A stretch of 23,797 bases of DNA. It comes from Chloroflexota bacterium (GTDB taxonomy: Bacteria > Chloroflexota > Anaerolineae > Caldilineales > Caldilineaceae). The position numbers and the translations under genes are program-made. Positions 1-8,275 of the stretch are shown here, in pieces. Each line of letters opens with the position of its first letter. Within the stretch, counting starts at the first letter, position 1. The notes under the pieces are model-generated. The model did no database searches and was not told the DNA's origin. It worked only from the letters and a program-made list of their open reading frames with translations. The stretch lies in the NCBI GenBank assembly GCA_018969295.1, contig JAGWYN010000055.1, forward strand, positions 1-23,797. The letters run 5' to 3'.

Positions 1-927
1 GTAGGCGGCACGCAGCCGTGCGCTGTTCCAGATATAGTGTTCGTGAAAGAGAAACGCAGCGTAGTCGGCGCCGTGCTCGCGCAGGTATTCGGTGAAGGGG
101 ATGGAGCTGGGGACAATTTCGCCGCCGGCCCGCAGGATCAAATAGGTGGACTGGGAGACTGTCTCGATGAAGTCGGCCAGACTGGTCATTGGCCGTGCCA
201 ACATTCCATGTCGGTGTTCATTGGCACGGATGGCGGCCATCCCCCCCTCGCGTGCGCTGCAGTAGGGGCTGTCCTGTCCGCCGTAGATGGGAGAATTGGC
301 GCACAGCGCAATGATGATCGGTGTCACCAGGCTGCCGAAGTTGAGCAGCTGCACCATCTCTTCTCGGCTGACCGAGACATGGAGCTGGTCAGCGGCTGTG
401 ACCGTGTACCAGAGCCAGGGGTCTCCCATCGCACGAAAGAGGCTCAGATAGCGTTGTTTGGGGGACATGATGCGCAGCTGCGGGGGGGTCACCGGCTGGA
501 TCCCGTAGCCAAGCACTCGCCAGCCTGCACGTGCGGCTGCGCTGACCAGCCGGGAGACCGCCTCGGCCATCAGCTGTTGAATTTCGAACAGATCCTGGCA
601 GGGGCGGGTGGTCACCTCGATGGTGCCCAGCCCGACCTCCAGCGCGTAGGAATAATCGGGCCCTTTGAGGCCTGTGATAAAGTTGCGTTGGGGTCCGGGC
701 CCATACTCGGGTTCGAGCTGGGGGTTGGCCAGCAGCGTCTGCCAGAGACGCCGCACATCGACGGTCTCCCCATCGGTGTCGACCACGGGGAACTCTGCCT
801 CGCGCCCGACCGTGCGCAGGGCCGGGCGTTCGACAGCAAAGCCTGCGGCAAAGCGCTCTGCCAGCGCAGCAAAAATCTGTTCCAGCGAACGATCCGGAGA
901 AATCGGTGCGAGCCTCTGCCCGGACAT
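1..927 (-). CDS. Glutamate-cysteine ligase family (GCS2) protein, 3' part beyond window
   Basis: The gene runs off the left edge, leaving 309 codons of its N-terminal part. GCS2-family enzymes join glutamate to cysteine (or another amine) using ATP, the first step of glutathione-like thiol synthesis. Visible family signs are an early acidic motif TVGREAEFPVVD (about residues 39-50), a central TAADQLHVSVS stretch (178-187), NSPIYGGQDSPYCSARE (211-227) and SIPFTEYL (275-282). The start at 927 is supported by an AAGGAGG ribosome site just upstream. The reading frame is unbroken. It lies 33 bp downstream of the HAD gene on the same strand, so the two are probably co-transcribed. The amine acceptor cannot be told from sequence: EgtA-like or carboxylate-amine ligase (YbdK-like) roles are alternatives. 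Confidence 0.85.
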   Translation of the reverse strand, partial: MSGQRLAPISPDRSLEQIFAALAERFAAGFAVERPALRTVGREAEFPVVDTDGETVDVRRLWQTLLANPQLEPEYGPGPQRNFITGLKGPDYSYALEVGLGTIEVTTRPCQDLFEIQQLMAEAVSRLVSAAARAGWRVLGYGIQPVTPPQLRIMSPKQRYLSLFRAMGDPWLWYTVTAADQLHVSVSREEMVQLLNFGSLVTPIIIALCANSPIYGGQDSPYCSAREGGMAAIRANEHRHGMLARPMTSLADFIETVSQSTYLILRAGGEIVPSSIPFTEYLREHGADYAAFLFHEHYIWNSARLRAAY

Positions 928-960
928 GCGCCCCCTCCTTTGGGAGAATTCCCGCTCTGC

Positions 961-1731
961 TCAGAGAATTCGATCGACGATCGAAGGGAGCTGACGAAAG
1001 TCTCGACAGACGGCGGTCGCTCGTGTGGATCGGCTGTCCCGGTCGACGATTCCGGTGTACAGCACCGAACGCATGCCGACCGCAAGCGGGCCGAGCACAT
1101 CGTTGCGTTCGCGGTCGCCAATATGGACGATCATGGAGGAGGGCACGCCGAATTCCAGCGAGGCGCGCCGGAAGATGCGGGGGGACGGTTTGGATTCACC
1201 CACTTCATCTGAAAACAGAAAGAGCCGAAAGTATTGCAGCAGCCCATGCTGGTCGAGCAGACGGCGTATTCCGCGGCCGGTCGTGTGGATCGTATCGGAG
1301 ATAATGCCCAGCATGTAGCGCTGGGCGAGCTCGGCCAGCGCAGTGTGAACGTGGGGGGCGAATGCAGGGGCGATCTGCACCTCCATCGTCTCGATGGCAC
1401 GGGCCAGCTCGTTGACCTCACGCACCAGGGCTGCGTAGTGGCCGGGGGGCGGGCTGAGCCCCAGGGCGTCGTACGCGTAGCTGATGCGCCGGTGCACACC
1501 GGGTGTCTGGTGGTCGGTGTGCCACGCCTCGCGGAAACGGACGTTGGCCTGGCGATAGGCCTCGGCGGCGGCAGAGGGGGAAATCTGCGGATAGCGGCTC
1601 GCAACATGTCGGACAAAGAGTTCGCACCGTTCGTCTGCTTTGGGGGAAAGGCCGAGCTGTGCCCGCTTGGGCTCGTCTGAATCGTCGATGGCGATCGTAT
1701 CCCAAAAATCAAAGGTCACTGCCTGAATCAT
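961..1731 (-). CDS. HAD-superfamily hydrolase
   Basis: This 256-residue soluble haloacid-dehalogenase-fold protein is probably a phosphatase. The four HAD motifs are present: I DFWDT (nucleophile Asp8, acid/base Asp11), II SDT (Ser145), III Lys181 in GESKPSP, and IV GDRERND (Asp206, Asp211). Residues 20-130 form a helical cap, so it is a C1-capped type. The open frame extends upstream to 1821, but I chose the ATG at 1731. The HAD motif begins five residues after it, and a TATACT box ends only 9 bp before it, so the longer start would lie upstream of the promoter. There is no ribosome site at 1731, which points to a leaderless mRNA. It precedes the GCS2 gene by 33 bp. The substrate is unknown; pairing with GCS2 suggests a metabolite-phosphate or damage-repair role, which is inference. 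Confidence 0.88.
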   Translation of the reverse strand: MIQAVTFDFWDTIAIDDSDEPKRAQLGLSPKADERCELFVRHVASRYPQISPSAAAEAYRQANVRFREAWHTDHQTPGVHRRISYAYDALGLSPPPGHYAALVREVNELARAIETMEVQIAPAFAPHVHTALAELAQRYMLGIISDTIHTTGRGIRRLLDQHGLLQYFRLFLFSDEVGESKPSPRIFRRASLEFGVPSSMIVHIGDRERNDVLGPLAVGMRSVLYTGIVDRDSRSTRATAVCRDFRQLPSIVDRIL

Positions 1732-1740
1732 ATAGACAAC

Positions 1741-1770
1741 AGTATACCACAATTTCCCAGCCAGGGTCAG
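1741..1770 (-). promoter_or_regulatory. Promoter for HAD-GCS2 operon
   Basis: Read on the minus strand, CTGACC (1770-1765) and TATACT (1746-1741) are separated by 18 bp, with an extended -10 (TGG directly before TATACT). Transcription would start near 1734, only a few bases before the ATG at 1731, which agrees with the missing ribosome site. The string GTGGTATACT recurs before eutA. Confidence 0.5.
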
Positions 1771-1830
1771 TTCGATTCTTAACCTGACCACAATACAACG
1801 TTCATACTGTTCGTCTATCATCCACAGTCG

Positions 1831-1853
1831 TTGTAGAAAATTTTTTCTGACAA
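1831..1853. promoter_or_regulatory. Imperfect palindrome in leader of importer operon
   Basis: AGAAAA (1835-1840) and TTTTCT (1843-1848) form a perfect inverted repeat around TT. TTGT (1831-1834) and ACAA (1850-1853) extend it with one extra base. It sits 26 bp before the binding-protein start, so it could be an operator or an mRNA hairpin. A TATCAT at 1816-1821 is a possible -10 just upstream, with no convincing -35. Confidence 0.3.
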
Positions 1854-1878
1854 AACCACTGAGGAGAAAGTAGAAACC

Positions 1879-3870
1879 ATGAAGTCGTATCGTCTTTTAT
1901 TGGGCGTGATGCTTTTCACGCTGCTGTTGGGTGCCTGTGCGGCGCCGGCGGCGCCGGCGGGGGAGACGCCTGCTGCAGCAGAGCAGAGCATGCCGGTCAG
2001 CGCAGAGGGCCCTTGCACCAGCTATCAAGAATCTCCGATGTTGACGGAGAAAGTTGTTGCGGGTGAACTGCCTCCCGTTGCAGAGCGTCTGCCGCTCAAC
2101 CCGTTGGTGGTACAGCCCTACGAAGGGATTGGGCAGTACGGTGGCGAGTATCTGGGCCTGTACGACGGTGTCCGTCTGGCAGAATTTCGTGCTTTTGGCT
2201 ACGAGGGGCTTGTGCGCTGGAGTGTGGATGGGAGTGAAGTGATTCCCAACATTGCTGAAGGTTGGGAAATCAGCGAAGACGGGACGGCCTACACCTTCAA
2301 ATTGCGGGAAGGGATGCGTTGGTCGGACGGCGAGCTTTTCACCGCCGACGATATTCTTTTCTGGTGGGAACAGGTGGAGACCAACAAGGAAATCTACCCC
2401 AATCCCTACCCTTACTTTGTCGTCGACGGTCAGCCAGCAGCGGTGACCAAAATCGACGATTTGACCGTAGAATTCAAATTTGCAGCGCCCAACGGGCTTT
2501 TTCTGACAAACCTGGCCTCTTCGTACGGTGTGCGTGTCACCCAGTTTCCAGAGCATTATTTGAATCAGTTCTCCAACCTGCTCAACCCTGAGGGGGTTGC
2601 TGAGAGGATGGCTGCGGACAATCAGACAGAATATGGCCCGTGGTGGGTCAGCCGGGTTGGCAGCTACGGCCAGCCGGCCGAGTACAACGACCCGAACCGT
2701 CCGTCGCTGCAGCCTTGGATTCCGACAACCCCCTACATTGGTGCAGAACGGTTCACCTTCACCCGCAACCCATACTATTTCAAGGTAGACCCTGCCTGCA
2801 ACCAGCTGCCCTACATTGATTTGCGCACCTGGACATTGGCGACCGACCCAGAGGTGCGTCTGCTCAAAACGCTCAACGGCGAAGAGTACTTCAGCGAGCG
2901 TTCGATCAGCCAGCCGCCGAACAAGGCAGTTTTCTTTGAATATCAGGAGACGGGCAACTATCGCTTGATCGATGTCATCAACAGCGATTTGAACGTCATG
3001 CTGGTGCACATGAAGCTGACGCATCCCGATGCGGTGCGTGCGCAGATCATGCAGGACAAAAATTTCCGCATCGGGCTCTCCCATGCGATGGATCGGCAGA
3101 ACATTATCGACACGGTCTACATCGGCCAGGGGGAGCCGTACCAGCGGGCCCCACGGCCGGAATCTCCGTTCTACAACGAGCGCCTGGCCAAAGAGCACAC
3201 CGAATACGATGTAGAGGGGGCCAATCAAGCGTTGGATGCGGTGTTGCCCGACAAGGATGCGGAAGGGTTCCGGCTGGCTCCCAACGGCGAGCGTTTTGTC
3301 TTCAACGTTTTGGTGAACCAGGGTTTTCGGCCCGACTGGGTAGACGTGATGGGGATTGTCAAGCTGAACTGGGAAGCAGTCGGTCTGGCAACCAATCTGG
3401 TCGTTGTGGGCGATGATGTCTGGCGCCAGCGCATTCGTGAAGACGATGTCGACGCGTATGTCTGGGCAGGTGAGAATGGTACCGGTCTGCTGCCCTTGGT
3501 CTCTGCCGGCGAATATGTGCCTGAGGCGGCCTGGGGATGGGCAGCTTGGGAAGCTGTCACCCTTCGCGGTGTGGCAGAGCCTGCAGACCCGGTTGTCGAA
3601 CCGCCGGCCGAACTGCAGCGTCAGTATGAGCTGACCGCCGGTCTGCGCCAGGCCATCGGCATTGAAGCGCAGACCGACATCATGAACGAGATTTTGGAGT
3701 TGACTGCGGATCAGTTTTACACCATCGGGCTGAGTCTGCCCAAGGGCGACTACCGTGCGGTCAACAACGCGCTGCGCAACGTGCCCAACCCGGTCATCGC
3801 CGGTTGGCTCTATCCGGGCCCGTCACCGGCAAATTTTGAGACCTTCTATCTCGACCCTGCTGCACAGTAA
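1879..3870 (+). CDS. ABC importer substrate-binding lipoprotein, peptide/oligomer family 5
   Basis: A 663-residue exported lipoprotein that captures substrate for the importer encoded downstream. It has a lipoprotein signal: Lys-3, a hydrophobic stretch, and lipobox LLGAC with Cys20 as lipidation site, followed by an Ala/Pro-rich linker. The body is a family 5 (OppA/DppA) binding protein; YEGLVRWSVDGSEVIPNIAEGWEIS-type and KLREGMRWSDGELFTADDI segments are typical of its first domain (about residues 110-160). It is longer than classic OppA (about 540), as in many large environmental members. The start is set by GAGGAG about 12 bp before ATG. It heads an operon with two permeases, a double ATPase and a PHP hydrolase. 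Substrate could be peptides or oligosaccharides; sequence alone does not decide. Confidence 0.92.
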   Translation: MKSYRLLLGVMLFTLLLGACAAPAAPAGETPAAAEQSMPVSAEGPCTSYQESPMLTEKVVAGELPPVAERLPLNPLVVQPYEGIGQYGGEYLGLYDGVRLAEFRAFGYEGLVRWSVDGSEVIPNIAEGWEISEDGTAYTFKLREGMRWSDGELFTADDILFWWEQVETNKEIYPNPYPYFVVDGQPAAVTKIDDLTVEFKFAAPNGLFLTNLASSYGVRVTQFPEHYLNQFSNLLNPEGVAERMAADNQTEYGPWWVSRVGSYGQPAEYNDPNRPSLQPWIPTTPYIGAERFTFTRNPYYFKVDPACNQLPYIDLRTWTLATDPEVRLLKTLNGEEYFSERSISQPPNKAVFFEYQETGNYRLIDVINSDLNVMLVHMKLTHPDAVRAQIMQDKNFRIGLSHAMDRQNIIDTVYIGQGEPYQRAPRPESPFYNERLAKEHTEYDVEGANQALDAVLPDKDAEGFRLAPNGERFVFNVLVNQGFRPDWVDVMGIVKLNWEAVGLATNLVVVGDDVWRQRIREDDVDAYVWAGENGTGLLPLVSAGEYVPEAAWGWAAWEAVTLRGVAEPADPVVEPPAELQRQYELTAGLRQAIGIEAQTDIMNEILELTADQFYTIGLSLPKGDYRAVNNALRNVPNPVIAGWLYPGPSPANFETFYLDPAAQ

Positions 3871-3891
3871 GCGGGATTCGGTATCACCCCG

Positions 3892-3922
3892 GACGTCGGC
3901 AGGCGGGCAACCTGCCGACGTC
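3892..3922 (+). promoter_or_regulatory. Intercistronic hairpin after binding-protein gene
   Basis: GACGTCGGCAGG (3892-3903) and CCTGCCGACGTC (3911-3922) form a perfect 12-bp stem with a 7-base loop, 21 bp after the binding-protein stop and 20 bp before the permease start. No U-run follows, so it is more likely a 3'-end stabiliser or partial attenuator than a full terminator. Confidence 0.75.
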
Positions 3923-3942
3923 TGCATGGAGAGGAGTTGTCG

Positions 3943-4929
3943 ATGGTTCGGTATATTGTCAAACGTCTGCTGTTGATGGTTCCCACGTTGGTGGCGATTT
4001 CGATTGTCAGTTTTACCATCATCAACCTCCCCCCTGGGGATTTTGTCGACCGGATTGTAGCACAGCGGCTGACTGCCGGGGAGGCGGTTACCGCCCAGGA
4101 GGCAGCGGATCTGCGCGCTTTTTACGGGCTTGACCGCTCGGTGGGCGAGCAGTATGTTGTCTGGGTTTCGAATATTTTTGTGCGCGGCGATTTTGGCCGT
4201 TCTTTTCGTTGGGATTTGCCTGTGCGCGATCTGGTCTGGGAACGCATGGCGTTGACCTTGCTGCTTTCGGTGTCCAGTCTGCTCTTCATCTGGGTGGTGG
4301 CGATCCCGATCGGAATTTTTTCGGCTGTGCGTCGGTATTCGCTGGGCGACTACATCGCTACCTTTCTGGGCTTTGTTGGGGTTTCGATCCCCAACTTTTT
4401 ATTGGCATTGGTGCTGATGTTTATTTCGTTTCGTTACTTCGGCCAGAGTGTTGGGGGGCTTTTTTCTCCCCAGTACATCAACGCGCCCTGGAGTCTGGCC
4501 AAAATTTTGGATCTGCTCGGCCATCTGTGGATTCCGATGATTGTGCTTGGGACTGCCGGCACCGCCAGTCTGGTCCGTACGTTGCGCGCCAATTTGCTGG
4601 ATGAATTGAGCCGTCCCTACGTAACCACTGCCCGCACCAAAGGGCTGCCAGAATCCTGGCTGATCGTCAAATACCCGCTCCGCCATGCACTCAACCCGTT
4701 TGTGAGCGATCTGAACGGAATTTTTGTGGACCTGGTGTCGGGTTCTACGATTGTGGCGGTCGTGCTCAGTCTGCAGACAACCGGCCCTTTGTTGCTGGAT
4801 GCGTTGCGTTCAGAAGACATGTTTCTGGCGGGAAGTTTTATCATGCTCATGAGCATGCTGGCTGTGGTCGGCACCCTTTTTTCAGATATCCTGTTGGCTT
4901 GGTTGGACCCACGGATTCGGTATCGTTAG
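3943..4929 (+). CDS. ABC importer permease, DppB/OppB type
   Basis: A 328-residue inner-membrane permease with about six membrane segments, the first beginning near residue 10 (LLLMVPTLVAISIVSFTII). The cytoplasmic EAA loop that docks the ATPase is seen as YVTTARTKGLPESWLIVKYPLRHAL-like sequence around residues 225-250. The C-terminus ends in DPRIRYR, usual for this family. A TTG codon at 3937 is in frame, but ATG 3943 has GGAGAGGAG six bases upstream and is preferred. It pairs with the DppC-like permease that starts 47 bp after its stop. Confidence 0.92.
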   Translation: MVRYIVKRLLLMVPTLVAISIVSFTIINLPPGDFVDRIVAQRLTAGEAVTAQEAADLRAFYGLDRSVGEQYVVWVSNIFVRGDFGRSFRWDLPVRDLVWERMALTLLLSVSSLLFIWVVAIPIGIFSAVRRYSLGDYIATFLGFVGVSIPNFLLALVLMFISFRYFGQSVGGLFSPQYINAPWSLAKILDLLGHLWIPMIVLGTAGTASLVRTLRANLLDELSRPYVTTARTKGLPESWLIVKYPLRHALNPFVSDLNGIFVDLVSGSTIVAVVLSLQTTGPLLLDALRSEDMFLAGSFIMLMSMLAVVGTLFSDILLAWLDPRIRYR

Positions 4930-4976
4930 CCGTTGTGGGTTCAAAGACGGGGTATTCTCCAAGGAAAGCAACACCC

Positions 4977-6113
4977 ATGCAAATTCACAACAGTTCAACT
5001 GCGGGCGAAGCAATCGACAGCGCCGAGGGGGCGCGTGCAGGGCAGTGGTGGCTGGTCTGGCGTAAGTTTCGCCGACATCGTCTGGCCATGATCGGCGGAT
5101 TTTTCACAGTTGTGCTCTATCTGGTTGTCTTTTTTGCTGAATTTTTGGCCCCCTTTTCTCCTGACCGATACAGTGCAGAGTACACTTACGCGCCCCCCCA
5201 GAGCCTGCATCTGCTGCACTGGGATTCGAGCCAGGGCTGGTTTTCCCCCTATGTGAACGGCTACAAAATTGAAGTCAACTACGAACAGGGGCGCCGTCTC
5301 TTTGTGGTCGATCCAGAGAAACGCCACCCTGTGGGATTTTGGGTTCAAGGGGATTCTTATCGATTGTTGGGGGTCTGGCAAACTGACCTCCATTTGATCG
5401 GCCCGCTGGACCCTGCTGCGCCGATGTATCTGCTGGGAGCTGACCGGCTGGGGCGAGATGTTTTGAGCCGCACGATCTACGGCACGCGCGTGTCGATGAG
5501 CATCGGTCTGGTGGGGGTGGGGCTCAGTCTCTTTCTGGGAATTTTGCTTGGGGGACTTTCAGGCTATTTTGCTGGCTGGACAGACAATCTGATTCAGCGA
5601 GTGATCGAATTTTTGCAGTCCATCCCTTCCATCCCGCTTTGGATCGGGCTGGCGGTGGCCATCCCGGCCGAGGTTCCACCGGTACAGGTCTATTTTCTGA
5701 TCACCGTCATTTTGTCGGTGGTCGGATGGACCGGGCTGGCGCGTGTGGTGCGTGGACGGTTCTTTGCTCTGCGCACGGAAGATTTTGTCAAGGCGGCTCG
5801 TCTTGACGGGTGCAGCACACTGCGCATTCTTTTTCGCCACATGGTGCCCTCGTTTATGAGCCACATCATTGCTGTCGTGACGCTGGCCATTCCAGGGATG
5901 ATTCTGGCAGAAACTTCGCTCAGTTTTTTAGGGATTGGCCTGCGTCCACCCACAGTCAGCTGGGGGGTGCTCTTGCAGGAGGCACAGAATATTCGTTCGA
6001 TTTCAACTGCGCCCTGGCTGCTGTTGCCTGGGTTGGCTGTGGTGATCGCCGTGCTTGCCCTCAATTTTTTGGGGGATGGTCTGCGGGATGCCGCTGACCC
6101 CTACACGGTGTAA
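4977..6113 (+). CDS. ABC importer permease, DppC/OppC type with long periplasmic insert
   Basis: A 378-residue inner-membrane permease. After an N-terminal tail (about residues 1-30) and the first membrane helix (about 35-58), roughly 85 residues rich in Tyr, Trp and Pro precede the core, which begins near LLGADRLGRDVLSR. The EAA motif DFVKAARLDGCSTLRILFRH is near residues 270-290, followed by SLSFLGIGLRPPTVSWG. The open frame begins at 4899, but ATG 4977 has AAGGAA at a good distance and does not overlap the previous gene. Such inserts are known in a subfamily of OppC proteins and may contact the binding protein. It forms the heterodimer with the preceding permease. Confidence 0.9.
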   Translation: MQIHNSSTAGEAIDSAEGARAGQWWLVWRKFRRHRLAMIGGFFTVVLYLVVFFAEFLAPFSPDRYSAEYTYAPPQSLHLLHWDSSQGWFSPYVNGYKIEVNYEQGRRLFVVDPEKRHPVGFWVQGDSYRLLGVWQTDLHLIGPLDPAAPMYLLGADRLGRDVLSRTIYGTRVSMSIGLVGVGLSLFLGILLGGLSGYFAGWTDNLIQRVIEFLQSIPSIPLWIGLAVAIPAEVPPVQVYFLITVILSVVGWTGLARVVRGRFFALRTEDFVKAARLDGCSTLRILFRHMVPSFMSHIIAVVTLAIPGMILAETSLSFLGIGLRPPTVSWGVLLQEAQNIRSISTAPWLLLPGLAVVIAVLALNFLGDGLRDAADPYTV

Positions 6114-6139
6114 GCCGCAGCGGAGATGATGAGGAGATC

Positions 6140-8275
6140 ATGGTCACATCTGCCGATACGCTGCTTGACATTCGCAATTTGCATGTGCAGTTCCCAACCG
6201 ACCACGGCGTGGTCAAGGCCGTAGACGGCGTCGATCTGATGATTGCGCGTGGCAGAACCGTCTGTGTGGTTGGAGAATCGGGGTGCGGAAAATCGGTCAC
6301 CGCACGGGCGATTTTGCAGGTCATCGACGCGCCCGGCAGGATCACAGCAGGTTCACTCTTTTTTTCAGCTTCACCCGAGACGAGGGTCGATCTGGCTGCG
6401 TTGCCGCCGCGCGGGCGCCAGTTGCGCAGCATCCGCGGGCGCGAGATCGCCATGATCTACCAGGAACCGATGTCTTCGCTCTCGCCGCTCTACACGATCG
6501 GCAACCAGATCAGCGAGGCGATCCGCTGGCACTCTCCGGTCTCGCAACAGGAAGCCCGGCAGCGGACGATTGCCGCCCTGGAGCAAGTCGGCATTCCGCA
6601 GCCCCAAGAACTTTTTGACCGGTATCCCTTTACCCTTTCGGGGGGCATGCGCCAGCGTGCGATGATCGCCATGGCGCTGGTCTGTTCGCCCAAACTTTTG
6701 ATCGCAGACGAACCGACCACTGCGCTCGATGTCACCACCCAAGCCAATATTTTGGATCTCCTGCGCAAGCTTCAGGCAGAGCTCCAGATGTCTCTGCTCT
6801 GGATCACCCACGATCTGGGGGTTGTCGCTGAGATCGCACACGAAGTCGCAGTGATGTATCTGGGCAAGATCGTCGAACAAGGAACCGTCGAGCAGGTGCT
6901 CCACTCTCCCAACCATCCCTACACACGCGCGCTGCTTCGCTCGATCCCCCGACGCGGAGCTGGACGCCTGGCAGCGATCCGGGGAAATGTTCCCAGCCCC
7001 CAGCAACGGCCCGGTGGCTGTCTGTTCCACACCCGCTGCGATTTTGCCAGCACAGGGCTGTGCGACCGTGTTGAGCCTGCGATGATTCAGCTGGAAGATG
7101 GGCACAGCGTGCGCTGCCTGGCCTATGTCCCGCACAGCCCGCTTCGACTGGAACAACCTCCTGCGGAGGCGGCAGCGACCGACCCACACCTGGCTTTTTC
7201 GGATTTGCCGGCAGAGGGCCGACCCGTGCTGCTTGCCGTTGAGCAGCTCAAAGTACATTTCCCGATACAGCGCGGGTTTTTCAACCGCACCACAGGGCAT
7301 GTCCGTGCTGTGGATGGCGTCTCGTTTCAGATTTATGCAGGAGAGACTTTGGGGTTGGTTGGCGAGTCGGGCTGCGGCAAGACGACCCTCGGTCACACAC
7401 TGATGCGCCTTTACGCGCCCACTGCGGGAGAAATTCGCTATTACCCACGCGGCAAGGCCGACGGTGATACGATGAACCCGGCACATCTGAACAAACGACA
7501 GCGCAAACAGTATCCTCGCGAGCTGCGGATGATTTTTCAAGATCCCTATGGCTCACTCAACCCGCGGTTGTCGATCCTGGAGATCATCGGTGAAGTGCTC
7601 AAGGTGAACAACCTGGCGCAGGGCAGAGAGTTGGAACGCAGAGTGCGCGAGCTGATGGCCAAAGTCGGGCTGAGCCCTGACTACCTGCATCGTTACCCGC
7701 ATGCCTTCAGCGGGGGGCAACGCCAGCGAATCGGGATTGCGCGTGCCCTGGCGCCCCGTCCAGCGCTGATCGTTGCAGACGAACCTGTTTCGGCGTTGGA
7801 TGTTTCGGTTCAGGCGCAGATTTTGAATCTGCTCAAAGAGCTGCAGTCTGAGTTTTCGCTCACCTATCTTTTTATTTCGCACGACCTCAACGTCGTTTCG
7901 CACATCAGCGATCGGGTCATGGTGATGTATGTGGGCAGGATCGTCGAACTGGCTCCGACCCAGACGCTCTTTCAGCGTCCGCAGCACCCGTATACCGAAG
8001 CGCTGCTGTCGGCTGTGTTGAGCCCTGACCCCAGCGTGCGGCCCCCCCGTATCCAGTTGGAAGGGGGCGTTGCAGACCCTGCCAATCCGCCTGCCGGGTG
8101 TGCCTTTCATCCCCGCTGTCGTTATGCCCAGGATCGCTGTCGGCACGAAACACCTGCGCTGCGCCCTGTCACTTCTGTCCACTGGGTCGCCTGTCATTTT
8201 GCCGAAGAACTGACGCTGCACCCCATGGCCCTTGCCGTATCCACCCTACAGACCCAAGAAAGCGACCGACCCTGA
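6140..8275 (+). CDS. Fused double ABC ATPase (DppD-DppF type)
   Basis: A 711-residue protein carrying both ATPases of the importer in one chain. Domain 1 has Walker A GESGCGKS (45-52), signature LSGGMRQR (near 166) and Walker B LLIADEP. Domain 2 has Walker A GESGCGKT (near 408), signature FSGGQRQR (near 524) and Walker B LIVADEP. Each half ends in the Cys-containing oligopeptide-ATPase C-terminal motif (GGCLFHTRC and AGCAFHPRC). Both halves keep all catalytic motifs, so two competent ATP sites are expected. The start has GAGGAG upstream. Its TGA overlaps the ATG of the PHP gene (TGATG), indicating coupled translation. The fusion resembles GsiA or YejF. Confidence 0.94.
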   Translation: MVTSADTLLDIRNLHVQFPTDHGVVKAVDGVDLMIARGRTVCVVGESGCGKSVTARAILQVIDAPGRITAGSLFFSASPETRVDLAALPPRGRQLRSIRGREIAMIYQEPMSSLSPLYTIGNQISEAIRWHSPVSQQEARQRTIAALEQVGIPQPQELFDRYPFTLSGGMRQRAMIAMALVCSPKLLIADEPTTALDVTTQANILDLLRKLQAELQMSLLWITHDLGVVAEIAHEVAVMYLGKIVEQGTVEQVLHSPNHPYTRALLRSIPRRGAGRLAAIRGNVPSPQQRPGGCLFHTRCDFASTGLCDRVEPAMIQLEDGHSVRCLAYVPHSPLRLEQPPAEAAATDPHLAFSDLPAEGRPVLLAVEQLKVHFPIQRGFFNRTTGHVRAVDGVSFQIYAGETLGLVGESGCGKTTLGHTLMRLYAPTAGEIRYYPRGKADGDTMNPAHLNKRQRKQYPRELRMIFQDPYGSLNPRLSILEIIGEVLKVNNLAQGRELERRVRELMAKVGLSPDYLHRYPHAFSGGQRQRIGIARALAPRPALIVADEPVSALDVSVQAQILNLLKELQSEFSLTYLFISHDLNVVSHISDRVMVMYVGRIVELAPTQTLFQRPQHPYTEALLSAVLSPDPSVRPPRIQLEGGVADPANPPAGCAFHPRCRYAQDRCRHETPALRPVTSVHWVACHFAEELTLHPMALAVSTLQTQESDRP

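Noticed and set aside
37..1212. 391-residue plus-strand open frame
   Set aside because: It is antisense to the well-supported GCS2 and HAD genes and has no recognisable motif.
1897..3228. 443-residue minus-strand open frame
   Set aside because: It is antisense to the binding-protein gene, which has a lipobox and family motifs.
3892..3922. Full transcription terminator inside the importer operon
   Set aside because: No U-run follows and the permease genes have no other promoter that I can see, so read-through is expected.
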